A DNA stretch of 64,000 nucleotides from Spongiactinospora rosea. Lineage in GTDB: Bacteria; Actinomycetota; Actinomycetes; Streptosporangiales; Streptosporangiaceae. The stretch is from positions 620,001 to 684,000 of the forward strand of contig NZ_QMEY01000003.1 of assembly GCF_003315795.1 (NCBI RefSeq), written 5' to 3'. A program made the position numbers and the translations under genes. This document shows, piece by piece, positions 26,585 to 37,512 of the stretch. Numbering within the stretch: position 1 is the first letter of the stretch; every line of letters starts with the position of its first letter. Under the pieces are notes generated by a model. That model worked only from the letters and a program-made list of their open reading frames with translations. It did not search any database and was not told the DNA's origin.

Positions 26585-29005
26585 CTATGGAGCGGCAGCG
26601 GTGACGCGGCCCGTCCGGCCGTCCACGGTGACCAACTGGCCGTCCTTGAGCACGGCGGTGCCGCGCCCGGTGCCCATGACGGCCGGTATGCCGTACTCGC
26701 GGGCCACGATCGCCGCGTGCGAGGCGGCGCTGCCCGAATCGACCACGACGGCCGCCGCGCGCTGGAACAGCGGGGTCCACGACGGGTTGGTGTAAGGACA
26801 GACCAGGACATCGCCGCCCGCCAGCCTGCCGAACTCGGCGGGCTCGCGTACGATCCGGACCGGACCCGTCGCGCTGCCCCCGCCCGCGGGCGTCCCGGAC
26901 ACGAGGGCGTCGCCGTGGTCGCGCGGGGGATGGATCAGGGCCGGGTCGAGGAGCGGCACGCCCGCCAGTTCCGCCCGCCGCGCCGCCCTGGCCCGTACGG
27001 CGGAGCGCAGCCGACCCCCCGCCGCCCCTTTCAAGACCTGTGGGTCCGCGATCTCCTCCAGCTCCTCAAGACGCAGGTGGAAGACCTCCTCGGCGTCGTC
27101 GAGCACCCCCACCTCGCACAGCCGCCGCCCGATCTCCAGCAGCGCCCGGCGCAGCACCGGCAGCGGCTTGGTGAAGTAGAAGTGGGTGTCCTCGCGGAAG
27201 GCCATCCCCGCCCGCGCGGCCAGCACCTGCCGCAGCACCCGCTCACGCCGCCCGGGGTCGCGCCGCAGCCTCGGGTGGTCCAGGAGCCGCGCCAGTGCCT
27301 CTCCGGCCCTGTCGGTCGCGGCGGGCGGATCGGCGGCGAGCACCTTGATCAGGCCGAGTACGACCTCCGGGACCTCGCCCCAGGTGGGCGGCGTGACCAG
27401 GATCGGGGAGGCGGTCTCGCGGTGCCCGTACTCGCGGAGAAAGTCGGTGAAGTCCGCCCAGAAGGCGTCATACCCCTTGAGCCGGTCCAGATCGGCCGCC
27501 TCCACCGCGTCGCGCAGCCCGGCGTCGGCGCGGACCGGCTCCGCGAGGGCCGCGAGGGCGCGGTTGGCGGCGGCGGTCCGGGTGTCCGCGCCGAGTACCA
27601 GGTCACCGAACATCTTCCGGCGCCGCAGCCCGGCCAGCGTCAGCAGCAGCCGGACCAAGGACCGGCCCACCCCCGGCAGGTAGGAGGTCCGCATGCCGAG
27701 CAGTGGCCTGACCAGGTCGAGTGCCTGCCGGGGCACGCGGATGAGCCGCGCCCACGGCATCGCCGCCAGGTCTTCCGCTGCCAGCCGGTCGGCGCTGGAC
27801 CGCCACGCCGCGAACCGCGGGTCCTCCGTCCAGCGGGCGGGGTCGTACCGTCTGGCCAGCGAGAACAGCCGGTACGGCGCGCGCAGCACCCCGATGGTCG
27901 GCCGTGGGGTGCTCGGGGCGAGCCGGGTGACCACCCCGTCCTCCTCCACGAGGAACCCCTCGAACGCCCCCCGCACGCCGAAGTACTCGGTCAGCCTGGC
28001 CATGAGCCCCGCGGGGCCGTGCGGGATCCAGGTGGTCATGTCGATCGGGTACGGCCGCACGGGCAGCATCTCCAGCAGGGTGGCGGCGAGCCGCCGCCCT
28101 GCCGGGCCCAGGCGGATCGGCGGCGGGGGCAGCGCGGTCATCGGCCGGGCCTGGAGCAGGGACAACCGGCCGTCCGCGTAGGCCCATTCGATGTCCTGGG
28201 GCGTGCCGAAGTGACGGGCCGCGCGTGCGCCCAGCCGGGCGAGCTCGGCCAGGGCGGCACGCGGCAGCCGTTCCGCCGGGGCCGCGGACTCGCCGGAGGA
28301 GTGGGCGACACCGCCGCCCGCCGTACTGCGCACGACCACCTCACGCCGCCCGGCGGCGAACTCGTGAAGCCTGCCCCGGGGGTCGAGCACGTAGTGGTCG
28401 GGGGTGACGAGGCCGGAGACCACGGCCTCGCCCAGGCCGCCGCTCGCGTCGATCACCGTGCGGTCGCGCCGCCCGGTCACCGGGTCGGCGGTGAACATCA
28501 CCCCGGCCAGCTCGGCGTCGATCATCCGCTGCACGACGACGGCGATGCGCACCTCGTCGTGCGCGATGCCGCGCCTGTCGCGGTAGGCGATGGCACGGTC
28601 GGTCCACAGCGACGCCCAGCACCGGCGCACCGCGTCGATCAGGGCCGTCTCGCCGATGACGTTGAGGTAGGTGTCCTGCTGGCCCGCGAAGGCCGCGCCC
28701 GGCAGGTCTTCGGCGGTCGCGCTGGAGCGCACGGCGACCGGCGGGCGGCCCGCGTCGGCGTAGGCGCGGGCGATCTGGGCGCGCAGGTCGTCAGGTACGG
28801 TCAGCGACTCGAACCGGGCGCGCAGCGCCGCGCCGTCCAGGCCGCTCGTGCCGGGCGCGACCGCCGCGTACGCCTCGGTGGTGACCACGAAGCCGCCCGG
28901 CACCGGGAAGCCCGCCCTGATCAGCTCGCCGAGATTGGCCCCCTTGCCCCCGGCGAGGGCGATGTCGGCGCGGCCGAAAGCGCCGAGCGGCGCGACGAGT
29001 GCCAT
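26585..29005 (-). CDS. PEP synthase / rifampicin-phosphotransferase-like enzyme
   Basis: 806 residues with the three-part layout of phosphotransferases that move phosphate through a swivelling histidine domain. N-terminal PPDK-type ATP-grasp (about 1-310: AGGKGANLGELIRAGFPVPG, RSSATAEDLPGAAFAGQQDT in 20 residues), a central helical region (about 320-700) without pyruvate-kinase-like PEP barrel, and a C-terminal mobile domain with phospho-acceptor His763 in SAASHAAIVARE. The absence of a barrel domain is like rifampicin phosphotransferase (Rph), not PpsA; the substrate could be another small molecule. AGGAG 6 bases before the ATG. TetR-controlled. Confidence 0.8.
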   Translation of the reverse strand: MALVAPLGAFGRADIALAGGKGANLGELIRAGFPVPGGFVVTTEAYAAVAPGTSGLDGAALRARFESLTVPDDLRAQIARAYADAGRPPVAVRSSATAEDLPGAAFAGQQDTYLNVIGETALIDAVRRCWASLWTDRAIAYRDRRGIAHDEVRIAVVVQRMIDAELAGVMFTADPVTGRRDRTVIDASGGLGEAVVSGLVTPDHYVLDPRGRLHEFAAGRREVVVRSTAGGGVAHSSGESAAPAERLPRAALAELARLGARAARHFGTPQDIEWAYADGRLSLLQARPMTALPPPPIRLGPAGRRLAATLLEMLPVRPYPIDMTTWIPHGPAGLMARLTEYFGVRGAFEGFLVEEDGVVTRLAPSTPRPTIGVLRAPYRLFSLARRYDPARWTEDPRFAAWRSSADRLAAEDLAAMPWARLIRVPRQALDLVRPLLGMRTSYLPGVGRSLVRLLLTLAGLRRRKMFGDLVLGADTRTAAANRALAALAEPVRADAGLRDAVEAADLDRLKGYDAFWADFTDFLREYGHRETASPILVTPPTWGEVPEVVLGLIKVLAADPPAATDRAGEALARLLDHPRLRRDPGRRERVLRQVLAARAGMAFREDTHFYFTKPLPVLRRALLEIGRRLCEVGVLDDAEEVFHLRLEELEEIADPQVLKGAAGGRLRSAVRARAARRAELAGVPLLDPALIHPPRDHGDALVSGTPAGGGSATGPVRIVREPAEFGRLAGGDVLVCPYTNPSWTPLFQRAAAVVVDSGSAASHAAIVAREYGIPAVMGTGRGTAVLKDGQLVTVDGRTGRVTAAAP

Positions 29006-29022
29006 CGGGTCTCCTAGACCAA

Positions 29023-29045
29023 CTAGAGAACGAACCGTTCTCTAG
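29023..29045. promoter_or_regulatory. Palindromic operator of the PEP-utilising enzyme-TetR operon
   Basis: CTAGAGAACG (29023-29032), spacer AAC, CGTTCTCTAG (29036-29045): a perfect 10-bp inverted repeat. It begins 18 bases upstream of the enzyme's ATG. On the minus strand TTGCGT and TATCGT, 18 bases apart, lie just upstream, so the palindrome would cover the transcription start. This is a typical TetR operator arrangement. Confidence 0.75.
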
Positions 29046-29086
29046 CGACGATAGCCGTCGCCCATTAGAAGACGCAACGTTCACTG

Positions 29087-29668
29087 TTACGTCATAATCC
29101 GAGGGGGTGGCAGACGCAGGTCGATGTCGACTTCGAAGCCCACATAGGTCCGCAGCCGATGGTGGTGGATCCCCGTCGGCACGTACACCCGCACAGCGGG
29201 ATCCAGCTCGTAGGTGTAGGCGACCGGGCGGTCGTCCTCCTCCTCGACGCGCCACAGGTAGCGGATCCCGGCATCGGCGTACTTGATCGGTTTTGTGACG
29301 CGGTCGCGGTCACAAGTTTCGTCGGATACCACCTCGGCGACCAGATGGACCTGCTCCGGCTGGAAAGTGGTCAGCTCGTTGTGCAGGACCGCGGCCTTGA
29401 CCACGAGGATGTCGGGCTCCGGGCGCTGCCGCAGGCCCAGCGTCACCGTCATCTCACGCGCGACGGCCAGCCCGTCAGGCGGCCGGATCCGATGCTCCAG
29501 CAGGCCGACGACCCGCATATGGAAGACCGTCTGCGGCGGCCGCACCGTGAGTGCCCCGTCGATCAGTTCGACGTGCCGCGGTGCCTCGGGAGGCAGGTGG
29601 TCGAGCATGTCGGCGGTCCATCCGCCTGGCGGGCCAGGGTGGAACCACTCGGGAAGCGCGGTGGTCAT
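29087..29668 (-). CDS. Uma2-family putative endonuclease
   Basis: 193 residues of the Uma2 (DUF820) group, which has a PD-(D/E)xK nuclease fold. Visible family residues: ELIDGALTVRP, the acidic EPDILVVKAA, the glutamate in HLVAEVVSDET followed by DRDRVTKPIKYADAGIRYLW. Uma2 proteins are abundant in actinomycetes and cyanobacteria and their role is unproven. ATG 29668 gives the normal N-terminus (MTTALPEWFHPG); the frame stays open far upstream only as read-through of the neighbouring gene. It ends against the PEP-enzyme promoter region. Confidence 0.85.
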   Translation of the reverse strand: MTTALPEWFHPGPPGGWTADMLDHLPPEAPRHVELIDGALTVRPPQTVFHMRVVGLLEHRIRPPDGLAVAREMTVTLGLRQRPEPDILVVKAAVLHNELTTFQPEQVHLVAEVVSDETCDRDRVTKPIKYADAGIRYLWRVEEEDDRPVAYTYELDPAVRVYVPTGIHHHRLRTYVGFEVDIDLRLPPPRIMT

Positions 29669-29697
29669 CCGGGCGATCGTCTCACGGTGGGTGACGG

Positions 29698-30318
29698 TCA
29701 GGCGCGCTCTTCCGGGGGGCGGGCCGGGTGGTCGAGGGTGCGGCGGTACAGGTCGTCGATCTCGTCGAGCGGGTCGCGGACGACGTTGCGGCGGGCCTCG
29801 AGCTCCAGGTCGGCACGCCCGCGCAGGTCGTCGATGCCGCTCCCGGAGTGGCCGATGTGGTCGTCCAGCAGGTCGGCGCGGATCTTGGCGCAGGTCGTGG
29901 CGAGCTTGATGTGGTGGGCGCGGAGCCGCTCCAGGGTGACGTGGTCGATGAAGCCGGAGGCGCGGCGCTGCTGGGCGTACAGGGCGAGCTGCCCGTCCAG
30001 GACGTCGGCGTGCTCGCCCACCTCGCGCACCAAAACCGGCAGGTCGCCGAGGCTCCAGCCCTGGCGGGCCGCGTGGTCGAGGGCCTGGCGGGTCAGGGTG
30101 ACCTCGCGGCGGAGCTCGACCCGTAGCCGCTCGGCCTCGGCGGCCTCGCCGGTGCCCATCGCGTTGACGTGGGTGGCGATCCTGGTCGTCGCGGCACGGG
30201 CCTTCTTCGTCGCCGCCTTCCCGAGCTTGACGGCGAAATAGAGCCCGACTCCTCCGATGACCAGGAAGAGCAGGAAGAGCACCAGGACGATCGTGATGAA
30301 CGTGCTGATCGCAGACAC
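29698..30318 (-). CDS. Single-pass membrane protein with a helical cytoplasmic domain, unknown
   Basis: About 206 residues. One N-terminal transmembrane helix (STFITIVLVLFLLFLVIGGV), a Lys/Arg/Ala-rich stretch, then a mostly helical body rich in Arg, Leu and Glu (AEAERLRVELRREVTLTRQA). I recognise no family. The start is uncertain: GTG 30318 (V S A I S T) is preferred over TTG 30324. It lies 29 bases before the Uma2 gene on the same strand. Confidence 0.6.
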   Translation of the reverse strand: MSAISTFITIVLVLFLLFLVIGGVGLYFAVKLGKAATKKARAATTRIATHVNAMGTGEAAEAERLRVELRREVTLTRQALDHAARQGWSLGDLPVLVREVGEHADVLDGQLALYAQQRRASGFIDHVTLERLRAHHIKLATTCAKIRADLLDDHIGHSGSGIDDLRGRADLELEARRNVVRDPLDEIDDLYRRTLDHPARPPEERA

Positions 30319-30422
30319 CCCCAACCGCGGTGAGGGCCGGTAGGCCCGGATACCCTGATGTCATCGAGCATATCCACCGGGCGGCCCATGAGACGCCCGA
30401 TGAGAACGCCGATCACGCGACT

Positions 30423-31022
30423 TCAGGGGACGCCGCGCACGGCTCGCGCGGTGCGCCGGCGCCGCCGTACCGCCCTGATCACCCACCACGCCGCCACGGC
30501 GAGCAGCAGCAGCACCACGACCACCAGCACCGGCAGGAAGAGCGCGACCAGGCTGATGCCGACCGACCCCGCGTCCTCCACGGTGCTGACCACGGGCGCG
30601 CCCACCCCCGCCGTCGTCGCGTTGACCACCGGGCGCGCGGCGGCCTTCATCAGGTGCACGACCAGGGCCAGGGCGATGCCGAGCAGCCAGCCGACCCATG
30701 GATGGTCGGCCATCCAGGACGAGCCCTCCAGCTCGGCCGCGGCGGCGGTGGCGCTGAAGACGACGCCGCCGGCGGCGGGCCGTACCGCGGTCTGGATGAT
30801 GTCGTTGACGTGGTCCACCACGGGGACCTTGTCCAGCGCCAGCTCCGCCAGCAGCAGCACGCCGATGATCAGCAGTACCGGCCACTCGGCCAGCCAGGCG
30901 TACCCCTCGGGCAGCCGCACGGCGTCGGTGAAGTTGGCCGCCAGGCCGACCACCAGCAGCGGGATGTAGGCGTTGAGCCCCGCGGCGGTGGACAGGCCGA
31001 GGCCGGTCAGTGTCGCCAGCAT
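30423..31022 (-). CDS. DUF4126 membrane protein
   Basis: 199 residues with five to six hydrophobic segments. The DUF4126 pattern is clear: N-terminal GLGLSTAAGLNAYIPLLVVG, then ALDKVPVVDHVNDIIQTAVRP and the repeated hydrophobic hairpins up to a basic C-terminus (IRAVRRRRRTARAV). Function of the family is unknown. ATG 31022 is supported by GGGAGGA 5-10 bases upstream and by the family N-terminus; the frame continues upstream without homology. Confidence 0.85.
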   Translation of the reverse strand: MLATLTGLGLSTAAGLNAYIPLLVVGLAANFTDAVRLPEGYAWLAEWPVLLIIGVLLLAELALDKVPVVDHVNDIIQTAVRPAAGGVVFSATAAAAELEGSSWMADHPWVGWLLGIALALVVHLMKAAARPVVNATTAGVGAPVVSTVEDAGSVGISLVALFLPVLVVVVLLLLAVAAWWVIRAVRRRRRTARAVRGVP

Positions 31023-31122
31023 GCGTCCTCCCGGGCGCCGTTCTCCGTCGGTCGCAAGAAGTCGTTCGCAAGAAGTCGATGGCAAGAACGCTTCCCGTGC
31101 GCCCGGAGATCCCACCCTGGGG

Positions 31123-32268
31123 TCACATGTCGATGACGCCGCGCAGCCTGGCCACCGCGGCGCCGAACTCCTCGATCATCTCCTGGACCACCTGCCGCGT
31201 AGGGCCGACCCGGTCGAGCTGGCCGACGACCTGCCCGACGAAGTAACCGGCCAGCCGCTCCGCGCCGGGATTGCCGGACTCGGCGGCCCGGCCGATCCGC
31301 GTCATCGCCGCCTCGGCGACCAGCGTCTGCAACGGCGGGGGCAGCGCGCCGGGGCTCTCGGTGGCCTCGTCCCACTCGTCGGTCCAGGCGGACCTGAGCT
31401 GGCGCGCGGGCCTGCCGGTGCGGGCGGTGGAGCGCGTGGTGTCGAGTGAGGTCGCGGCCAGCATCTTCCGCCGTACCGGCGCGGACGTCTCGGCCTCCTC
31501 TGTGGTCAGCCACACCGAGCCGCACCACACGCCCTCCGCGCCGAGCGCCAGCGCCGCGGCCATCTGGCGGCCGGAGGCGATCCCGCCCGCCGCCAGCACC
31601 GGCACCTCGACGGCGTCCACCACCTGGGGGACCAGGACCATCGTGGTGATCTCGCCGGTGTGCCCGCCCGCCTCCGTGCCCTGCGCCACGATCACGTCCG
31701 CGCCCGCCGCCGCGTGCCGCCTGGCCTGCTCGACCGTGCCCACGGACGCCGCCACCGGCACCCCCGCCGCCCTGGCCTTGGCCACCAGCGCCGCGTCGGG
31801 GGCGGCGGAGGCCCCCGCGATCAGCGCGATCGGGTGCTTGAGCGCCACCTCGGCGAGCGCGGCGGCCCCCGCGGGCCCGACCCTGCGGCCGAACTCCTCG
31901 GCGGGCGCGGCCAGGTGCCCGGGCAGCGGGTCCAGGGTGCTCACGCCGTACTTGGCGAGCAGGTGCGCCACGAAGTCGCGGTGCCGCTCGGGGATCAGGT
32001 CGGCGACCCGCGTGAACGCGTCGCCCGCCGTCGCGGTGGCCCGCAGGTCGACCGTCGCGGGCGCGGGCACGTTCACCCCGTACGGCCGACCGCCGACCTC
32101 CTCGTCCAGCCTGGACAGCTCGGCGTCGAGCCGGTCGGGGGAGTAGGCGGCGGCGCCGAGCACGCCGAACCCGCCCGCGCCGGTGACCGCCGCGACTACG
32201 TGCCGGGAGTGGCTGAACGCGAAGAGTGGGTGTTCGATGCCGAAGCGTTCACAGATCGCGGTCCGCAT
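31123..32268 (-). CDS. Nitronate monooxygenase family protein
   Basis: FMN-dependent TIM-barrel enzyme, 381 residues; in the family it oxidises alkyl nitronates such as propionate-3-nitronate. It starts TAICERFGIEHPLFAFSHSR; later visible marks are the phosphate-binding GADVIVAQGTEAGGHTGEIT (20 residues), VPVLAAGGIASGRQMAAALALG and EGVWCGSVWLTTEEAETS. The usual near-N-terminal ITHPI/GVMQ motif is changed to FAFSHSRHVVAAV, so the true substrate may differ from nitronate. Its 5' end overlaps the acyltransferase 3' end by 20 bases. Confidence 0.85.
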   Translation of the reverse strand: MRTAICERFGIEHPLFAFSHSRHVVAAVTGAGGFGVLGAAAYSPDRLDAELSRLDEEVGGRPYGVNVPAPATVDLRATATAGDAFTRVADLIPERHRDFVAHLLAKYGVSTLDPLPGHLAAPAEEFGRRVGPAGAAALAEVALKHPIALIAGASAAPDAALVAKARAAGVPVAASVGTVEQARRHAAAGADVIVAQGTEAGGHTGEITTMVLVPQVVDAVEVPVLAAGGIASGRQMAAALALGAEGVWCGSVWLTTEEAETSAPVRRKMLAATSLDTTRSTARTGRPARQLRSAWTDEWDEATESPGALPPPLQTLVAEAAMTRIGRAAESGNPGAERLAGYFVGQVVGQLDRVGPTRQVVQEMIEEFGAAVARLRGVIDM

Positions 32269-33001
32269 GCGGCGAAGGTAACCCCGGTATCGTGGCCGGG
32301 TCCAGCGGAACGGAAGTCTCCTGCGGTCCGGCCGCGACCGGCCCCGCGGAGATCGGCCCGGAGGGCAGGAACGGCATTCGCCAGCCCTCGTCAGGGGTGT
32401 AGCTGCGCACCACCCTGGCCGGGACCCCGGCGAGCACGCAGTGGTCGGGGAACTCCCCCCTGACCACGGCCCCGCCCGCCACCACGGTGTTCCGCCCCAG
32501 CCGCGTCCCCGGCAGGATGATCGCTCCGGCCCCGAGCCATGAGCCCGACCCGATCGTCACCGGGTTGTTGCGTGGCCACTGTCGGCCGATCGGGGTTTCG
32601 GGGTCGTCGTAGACGTGGTTCTGGTCGGTTATATAGACGTACGGGCCGGTGAAGACGTCGTCACCGATCTCGATTCGCTGGTGGCCGACGATGTGCGTGC
32701 CCCTGCCGATGGAGCAGGAACGGCCGATCCGCACCACCGTCCCGGGGCCGAGATCCAGCCCCGGGTTCATGCCCGCGCTGATCGACACGCGCTCGCCGAC
32801 GAGGGTCCCGTCGCCGATCTCGATCCACTCTTCCCCGAAGATCGCGCCGGTGGGAAAGGCCAGGCAGGCGCCCTCGCCCAGCCTTTTGAAGCGGTGTCCC
32901 GCGGGGCTGCGCGGCGTGATCGCGCCGGCCCGCCTGATCGCCGCCCAGGCGCGGTGGACCAGCGTTCCCGCGGCCCGCCGTACGGCATCGCGGACTGACA
33001 T
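32249..33001 (-). CDS. Hexapeptide-repeat acyltransferase (LbH fold)
   Basis: 250 residues. Left-handed beta-helix of the LpxA/MaaA type: repeats such as IGDGTLVGERVSISAG, IGRSCSIGRGTHIVGHQRIE and VTIGSGSWLGAGAIILPGTR, followed by VVAGGAVVRGEFPDHCVLAGVPARVV. The loop TDQNHVYDDPETPIGRQ has the general form of sugar/serine O-acetyltransferases. An unstructured C-terminal tail of 40 residues follows. ATG 33001 (MSVRDAVRR) is chosen. It is divergent from pyrG and overlaps the nitronate monooxygenase start by 20 bases. Substrate unknown. Confidence 0.85.
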   Translation of the reverse strand: MSVRDAVRRAAGTLVHRAWAAIRRAGAITPRSPAGHRFKRLGEGACLAFPTGAIFGEEWIEIGDGTLVGERVSISAGMNPGLDLGPGTVVRIGRSCSIGRGTHIVGHQRIEIGDDVFTGPYVYITDQNHVYDDPETPIGRQWPRNNPVTIGSGSWLGAGAIILPGTRLGRNTVVAGGAVVRGEFPDHCVLAGVPARVVRSYTPDEGWRMPFLPSGPISAGPVAAGPQETSVPLDPATIPGLPSPHADRDL

Positions 33002-33003
33002 AA

Positions 33004-35444
<2,441 letters not shown>

Positions 35445-35483
35445 GCACGAAGGGGGTCGGGCGCGCTGAGCGACACGGAGGCT

Positions 35484-36380
35484 GTGCTTTCCAGCTACCT
35501 CGACCATCTGGCGGTCGAGCGTGGCCTTGCCGCCAACACGCTCGCCTCCTACCGTCGTGACCTGCTGCGCTACGTCGATCACCTGAAGACGCGCGGGCTG
35601 ACCCGGTTCGGCGACGTGGCCGAGGCCGACGTGGTGGCGTTCCTGGCCGCGCTGCGCGAGGGCGACGAACGGCACCGGGCGCTGGTGGCCAGTTCCACCG
35701 CCCGGGCCGTCTCGGCCGTGCGCGGCCTGCACCGCTTCGCGCTGCGCGAGGGCGCGGCCGGGCACGACCCCGCCCACGAGGTACGCCCGCCGCGCCGGCT
35801 CCGTCGGCTGCCCAAGGCGATCGGCGTGGCCGAGGTCGAGCGGCTGATCGCCGCCGCGGGCCCCGACGGCCAGCCGCTGACGCTGCGCAACCGCGCGCTG
35901 CTCGAAGTCCTGTACGGCACCGGCGCGCGCATCTCCGAGGCCGTCGGCATGGCGGTGGACGACGCCGAGCCGGAGCAGGTACGGCTGCGCGGCAAGGGCG
36001 GCCGGGGCAGGGTCGTGCCGCTCGGCCGCTACGCCCGGCAGGCCCTGGACGCCTACCTGGTGCGGGCCCGCCCCGCGCTGTCCGCCCACGGCCGCGGCAC
36101 CTCCGCGCTGTTCCTCAACGCCCGCGGCGGGCGGCTGACCCGCCAGGGCGCCTGGGAGGTGCTGCAGGCCGCCGCCGAACGCGCCGGTCTGGACGGTGTT
36201 TCTCCGCACATGTTGCGACATTCGTTCGCAACGCACCTCCTGGACGGCGGCGCGGACGTTAGGGTTGTCCAGGAGCTGCTCGGCCATGCCTCGGTGACCA
36301 CCACCCAGGTCTACACCTTGGTCACGGTCGATAAGCTACGAGAGGTCTACGCCGCCGCGCACCCCCGCGCCAGGCGATGA
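35484..36380 (+). CDS. xerD: Tyrosine recombinase XerD-like
   Basis: Site-specific recombinase that resolves chromosome dimers at dif. 298 residues. N-terminal SAM-like core-binding domain ([20 protein letters not shown]), catalytic domain with Arg149 ([11 protein letters not shown]), His242 and Arg245 (HMLRHSF), His268 ([10 protein letters not shown]) and nucleophile Tyr277. The active site is complete. The GTG 35484 has GGAGG only 2 bases away; a start a few codons upstream is possible but no ATG, GTG or TTG is in frame there. Located before parA-scpA-scpB, the usual housekeeping place, so not a phage integrase. Confidence 0.9.
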   Translation: MLSSYLDHLAVERGLAANTLASYRRDLLRYVDHLKTRGLTRFGDVAEADVVAFLAALREGDERHRALVASSTARAVSAVRGLHRFALREGAAGHDPAHEVRPPRRLRRLPKAIGVAEVERLIAAAGPDGQPLTLRNRALLEVLYGTGARISEAVGMAVDDAEPEQVRLRGKGGRGRVVPLGRYARQALDAYLVRARPALSAHGRGTSALFLNARGGRLTRQGAWEVLQAAAERAGLDGVSPHMLRHSFATHLLDGGADVRVVQELLGHASVTTTQVYTLVTVDKLREVYAAAHPRARR

Positions 36381-36435
36381 TCGCTGTCGAGACGTTGGAG
36401 ATGCTTGCCGATCGGGCGTAGCCGGGCGTGCCGCC

Positions 36436-36476
36436 TTGCCGCATACGTGCTGACGCCATAGTGTCCGTCCGGACGG
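36436..36476 (+). promoter_or_regulatory. Promoter of parA with a palindrome at the start site
   Basis: TTGCCG (36436-36441) and TAGTGT (36459-36464), 17 bases apart, are followed by the 12-bp palindrome CCGTCCGGACGG (36465-36476), where transcription should begin. It could be an operator. Confidence 0.5.
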
Positions 36477-36508
36477 TCCGGTTCGGGGCCGTCAGGGAGG
36501 TTCAACTG

Positions 36509-37459
36509 GTGACTGTGACCACCGACGGTTCCAGCCGGAGGGCGACCCCCGGCACCACCCCCGACAACCCGTGGGGTGATTCCAAGACCGCCGCGTCCAC
36601 GGCGGCGAGTGGGATCCTCGGCCCCACGGGTCGGCCCCGCCCGGTGTTCCCCGAGCCGCCCGCGCGCACGTCCCACGGGCCGGCGCGGGTCGTCGCCATG
36701 GTCAACCAGAAGGGCGGGGTGGGCAAGACCACCACGACCATCAACCTCGGGGCCGCGCTCGCCGAGTGCGGGCTGCGGGTGCTGCTCGTCGACTTCGACC
36801 CGCAGGGGGCGCTGTCGGTCGGCCTCGGCATCAACCCGCTCCAGCTCGACCTGACGATCTACAACCTGCTGATGGAGCGCGGCGTCGCCCCCGACGAGGT
36901 CCTGCTGAAGACCTCCGTCGAGGGCATGGACCTGCTGCCCAGCAACATCGACCTGTCGGCGGCCGAGGTCCAGCTCGTCACCGAGGTCGCCCGCGAGCAG
37001 GTGCTGGGCCGGGTGATCAAGCCGCTGCTGCCCGACTACGACGTCTGCCTGATCGACTGCCAGCCGTCCCTGGGCCTGCTCACCATCAACGCGCTGACCT
37101 GCGCGCACGGCGTCATCGTCCCGCTGGAGTGCGAGTTCTTCGCGCTGCGCGGCGTCGCCCTGCTGATGGACACCATCACCAAGGTGCAGGAGCGGCTCAA
37201 CGCCGACCTGGAGATCGAGGGCCTGCTCGCCACGATGTACGACGCGCGCACCCTGCACGGCCGGGAGGTGCTGGCCCGGGTCGTCGAGGCGTTCGACGAG
37301 AAGGTCTTCCACACGGTGATCAACCGCACCGTGCGCTTCCCCGACGCGACCGTCGCGGGCGAGCCGATCACCATCTTCGACTCCTCCTCGCTGGGCGCGA
37401 GCGCCTACCGCGAGCTGGCCCGCGAGGTCCTGGCCCGCTGGCCCGACATCCCGGCCTGA
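36509..37459 (+). CDS. ParA-family ATPase linked to scpAB
   Basis: 316 residues. After a Ser/Thr/Pro-rich, probably flexible 60-residue N-terminus comes the deviant Walker A NQKGGVGKTTTTINLG (about residues 70-85), the DFDPQGALSVGLG box and IDCQPSLGLLTINAL. These are the marks of Soj/ParA ATPases. There is no parB beside it, so it is an orphan ParA next to the condensin genes; its role may be segregation or positioning of another cargo. GTG 36509 has GGGAGG 8 bases upstream; a longer frame to 36428 lies before the promoter. Confidence 0.88.
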   Translation: MTVTTDGSSRRATPGTTPDNPWGDSKTAASTAASGILGPTGRPRPVFPEPPARTSHGPARVVAMVNQKGGVGKTTTTINLGAALAECGLRVLLVDFDPQGALSVGLGINPLQLDLTIYNLLMERGVAPDEVLLKTSVEGMDLLPSNIDLSAAEVQLVTEVAREQVLGRVIKPLLPDYDVCLIDCQPSLGLLTINALTCAHGVIVPLECEFFALRGVALLMDTITKVQERLNADLEIEGLLATMYDARTLHGREVLARVVEAFDEKVFHTVINRTVRFPDATVAGEPITIFDSSSLGASAYRELAREVLARWPDIPA

Positions 37460-37512
37460 CCCCTTCGCGAGCCGTGGCCCCCGCGGGCGGTGCGCGGGGG
37501 GACAATGGCGGG

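Noticed and set aside
35484..36380. Prophage or integrative element suggested by a tyrosine recombinase
   Set aside because: It lies in the conserved nudix-xer-parA-scpAB order, with no phage genes, and no attachment repeats; it is the housekeeping Xer type.
36465..36476. parS site near parA
   Set aside because: CCGTCCGGACGG does not resemble the parS consensus (TGTTTCACGTGAAACA).
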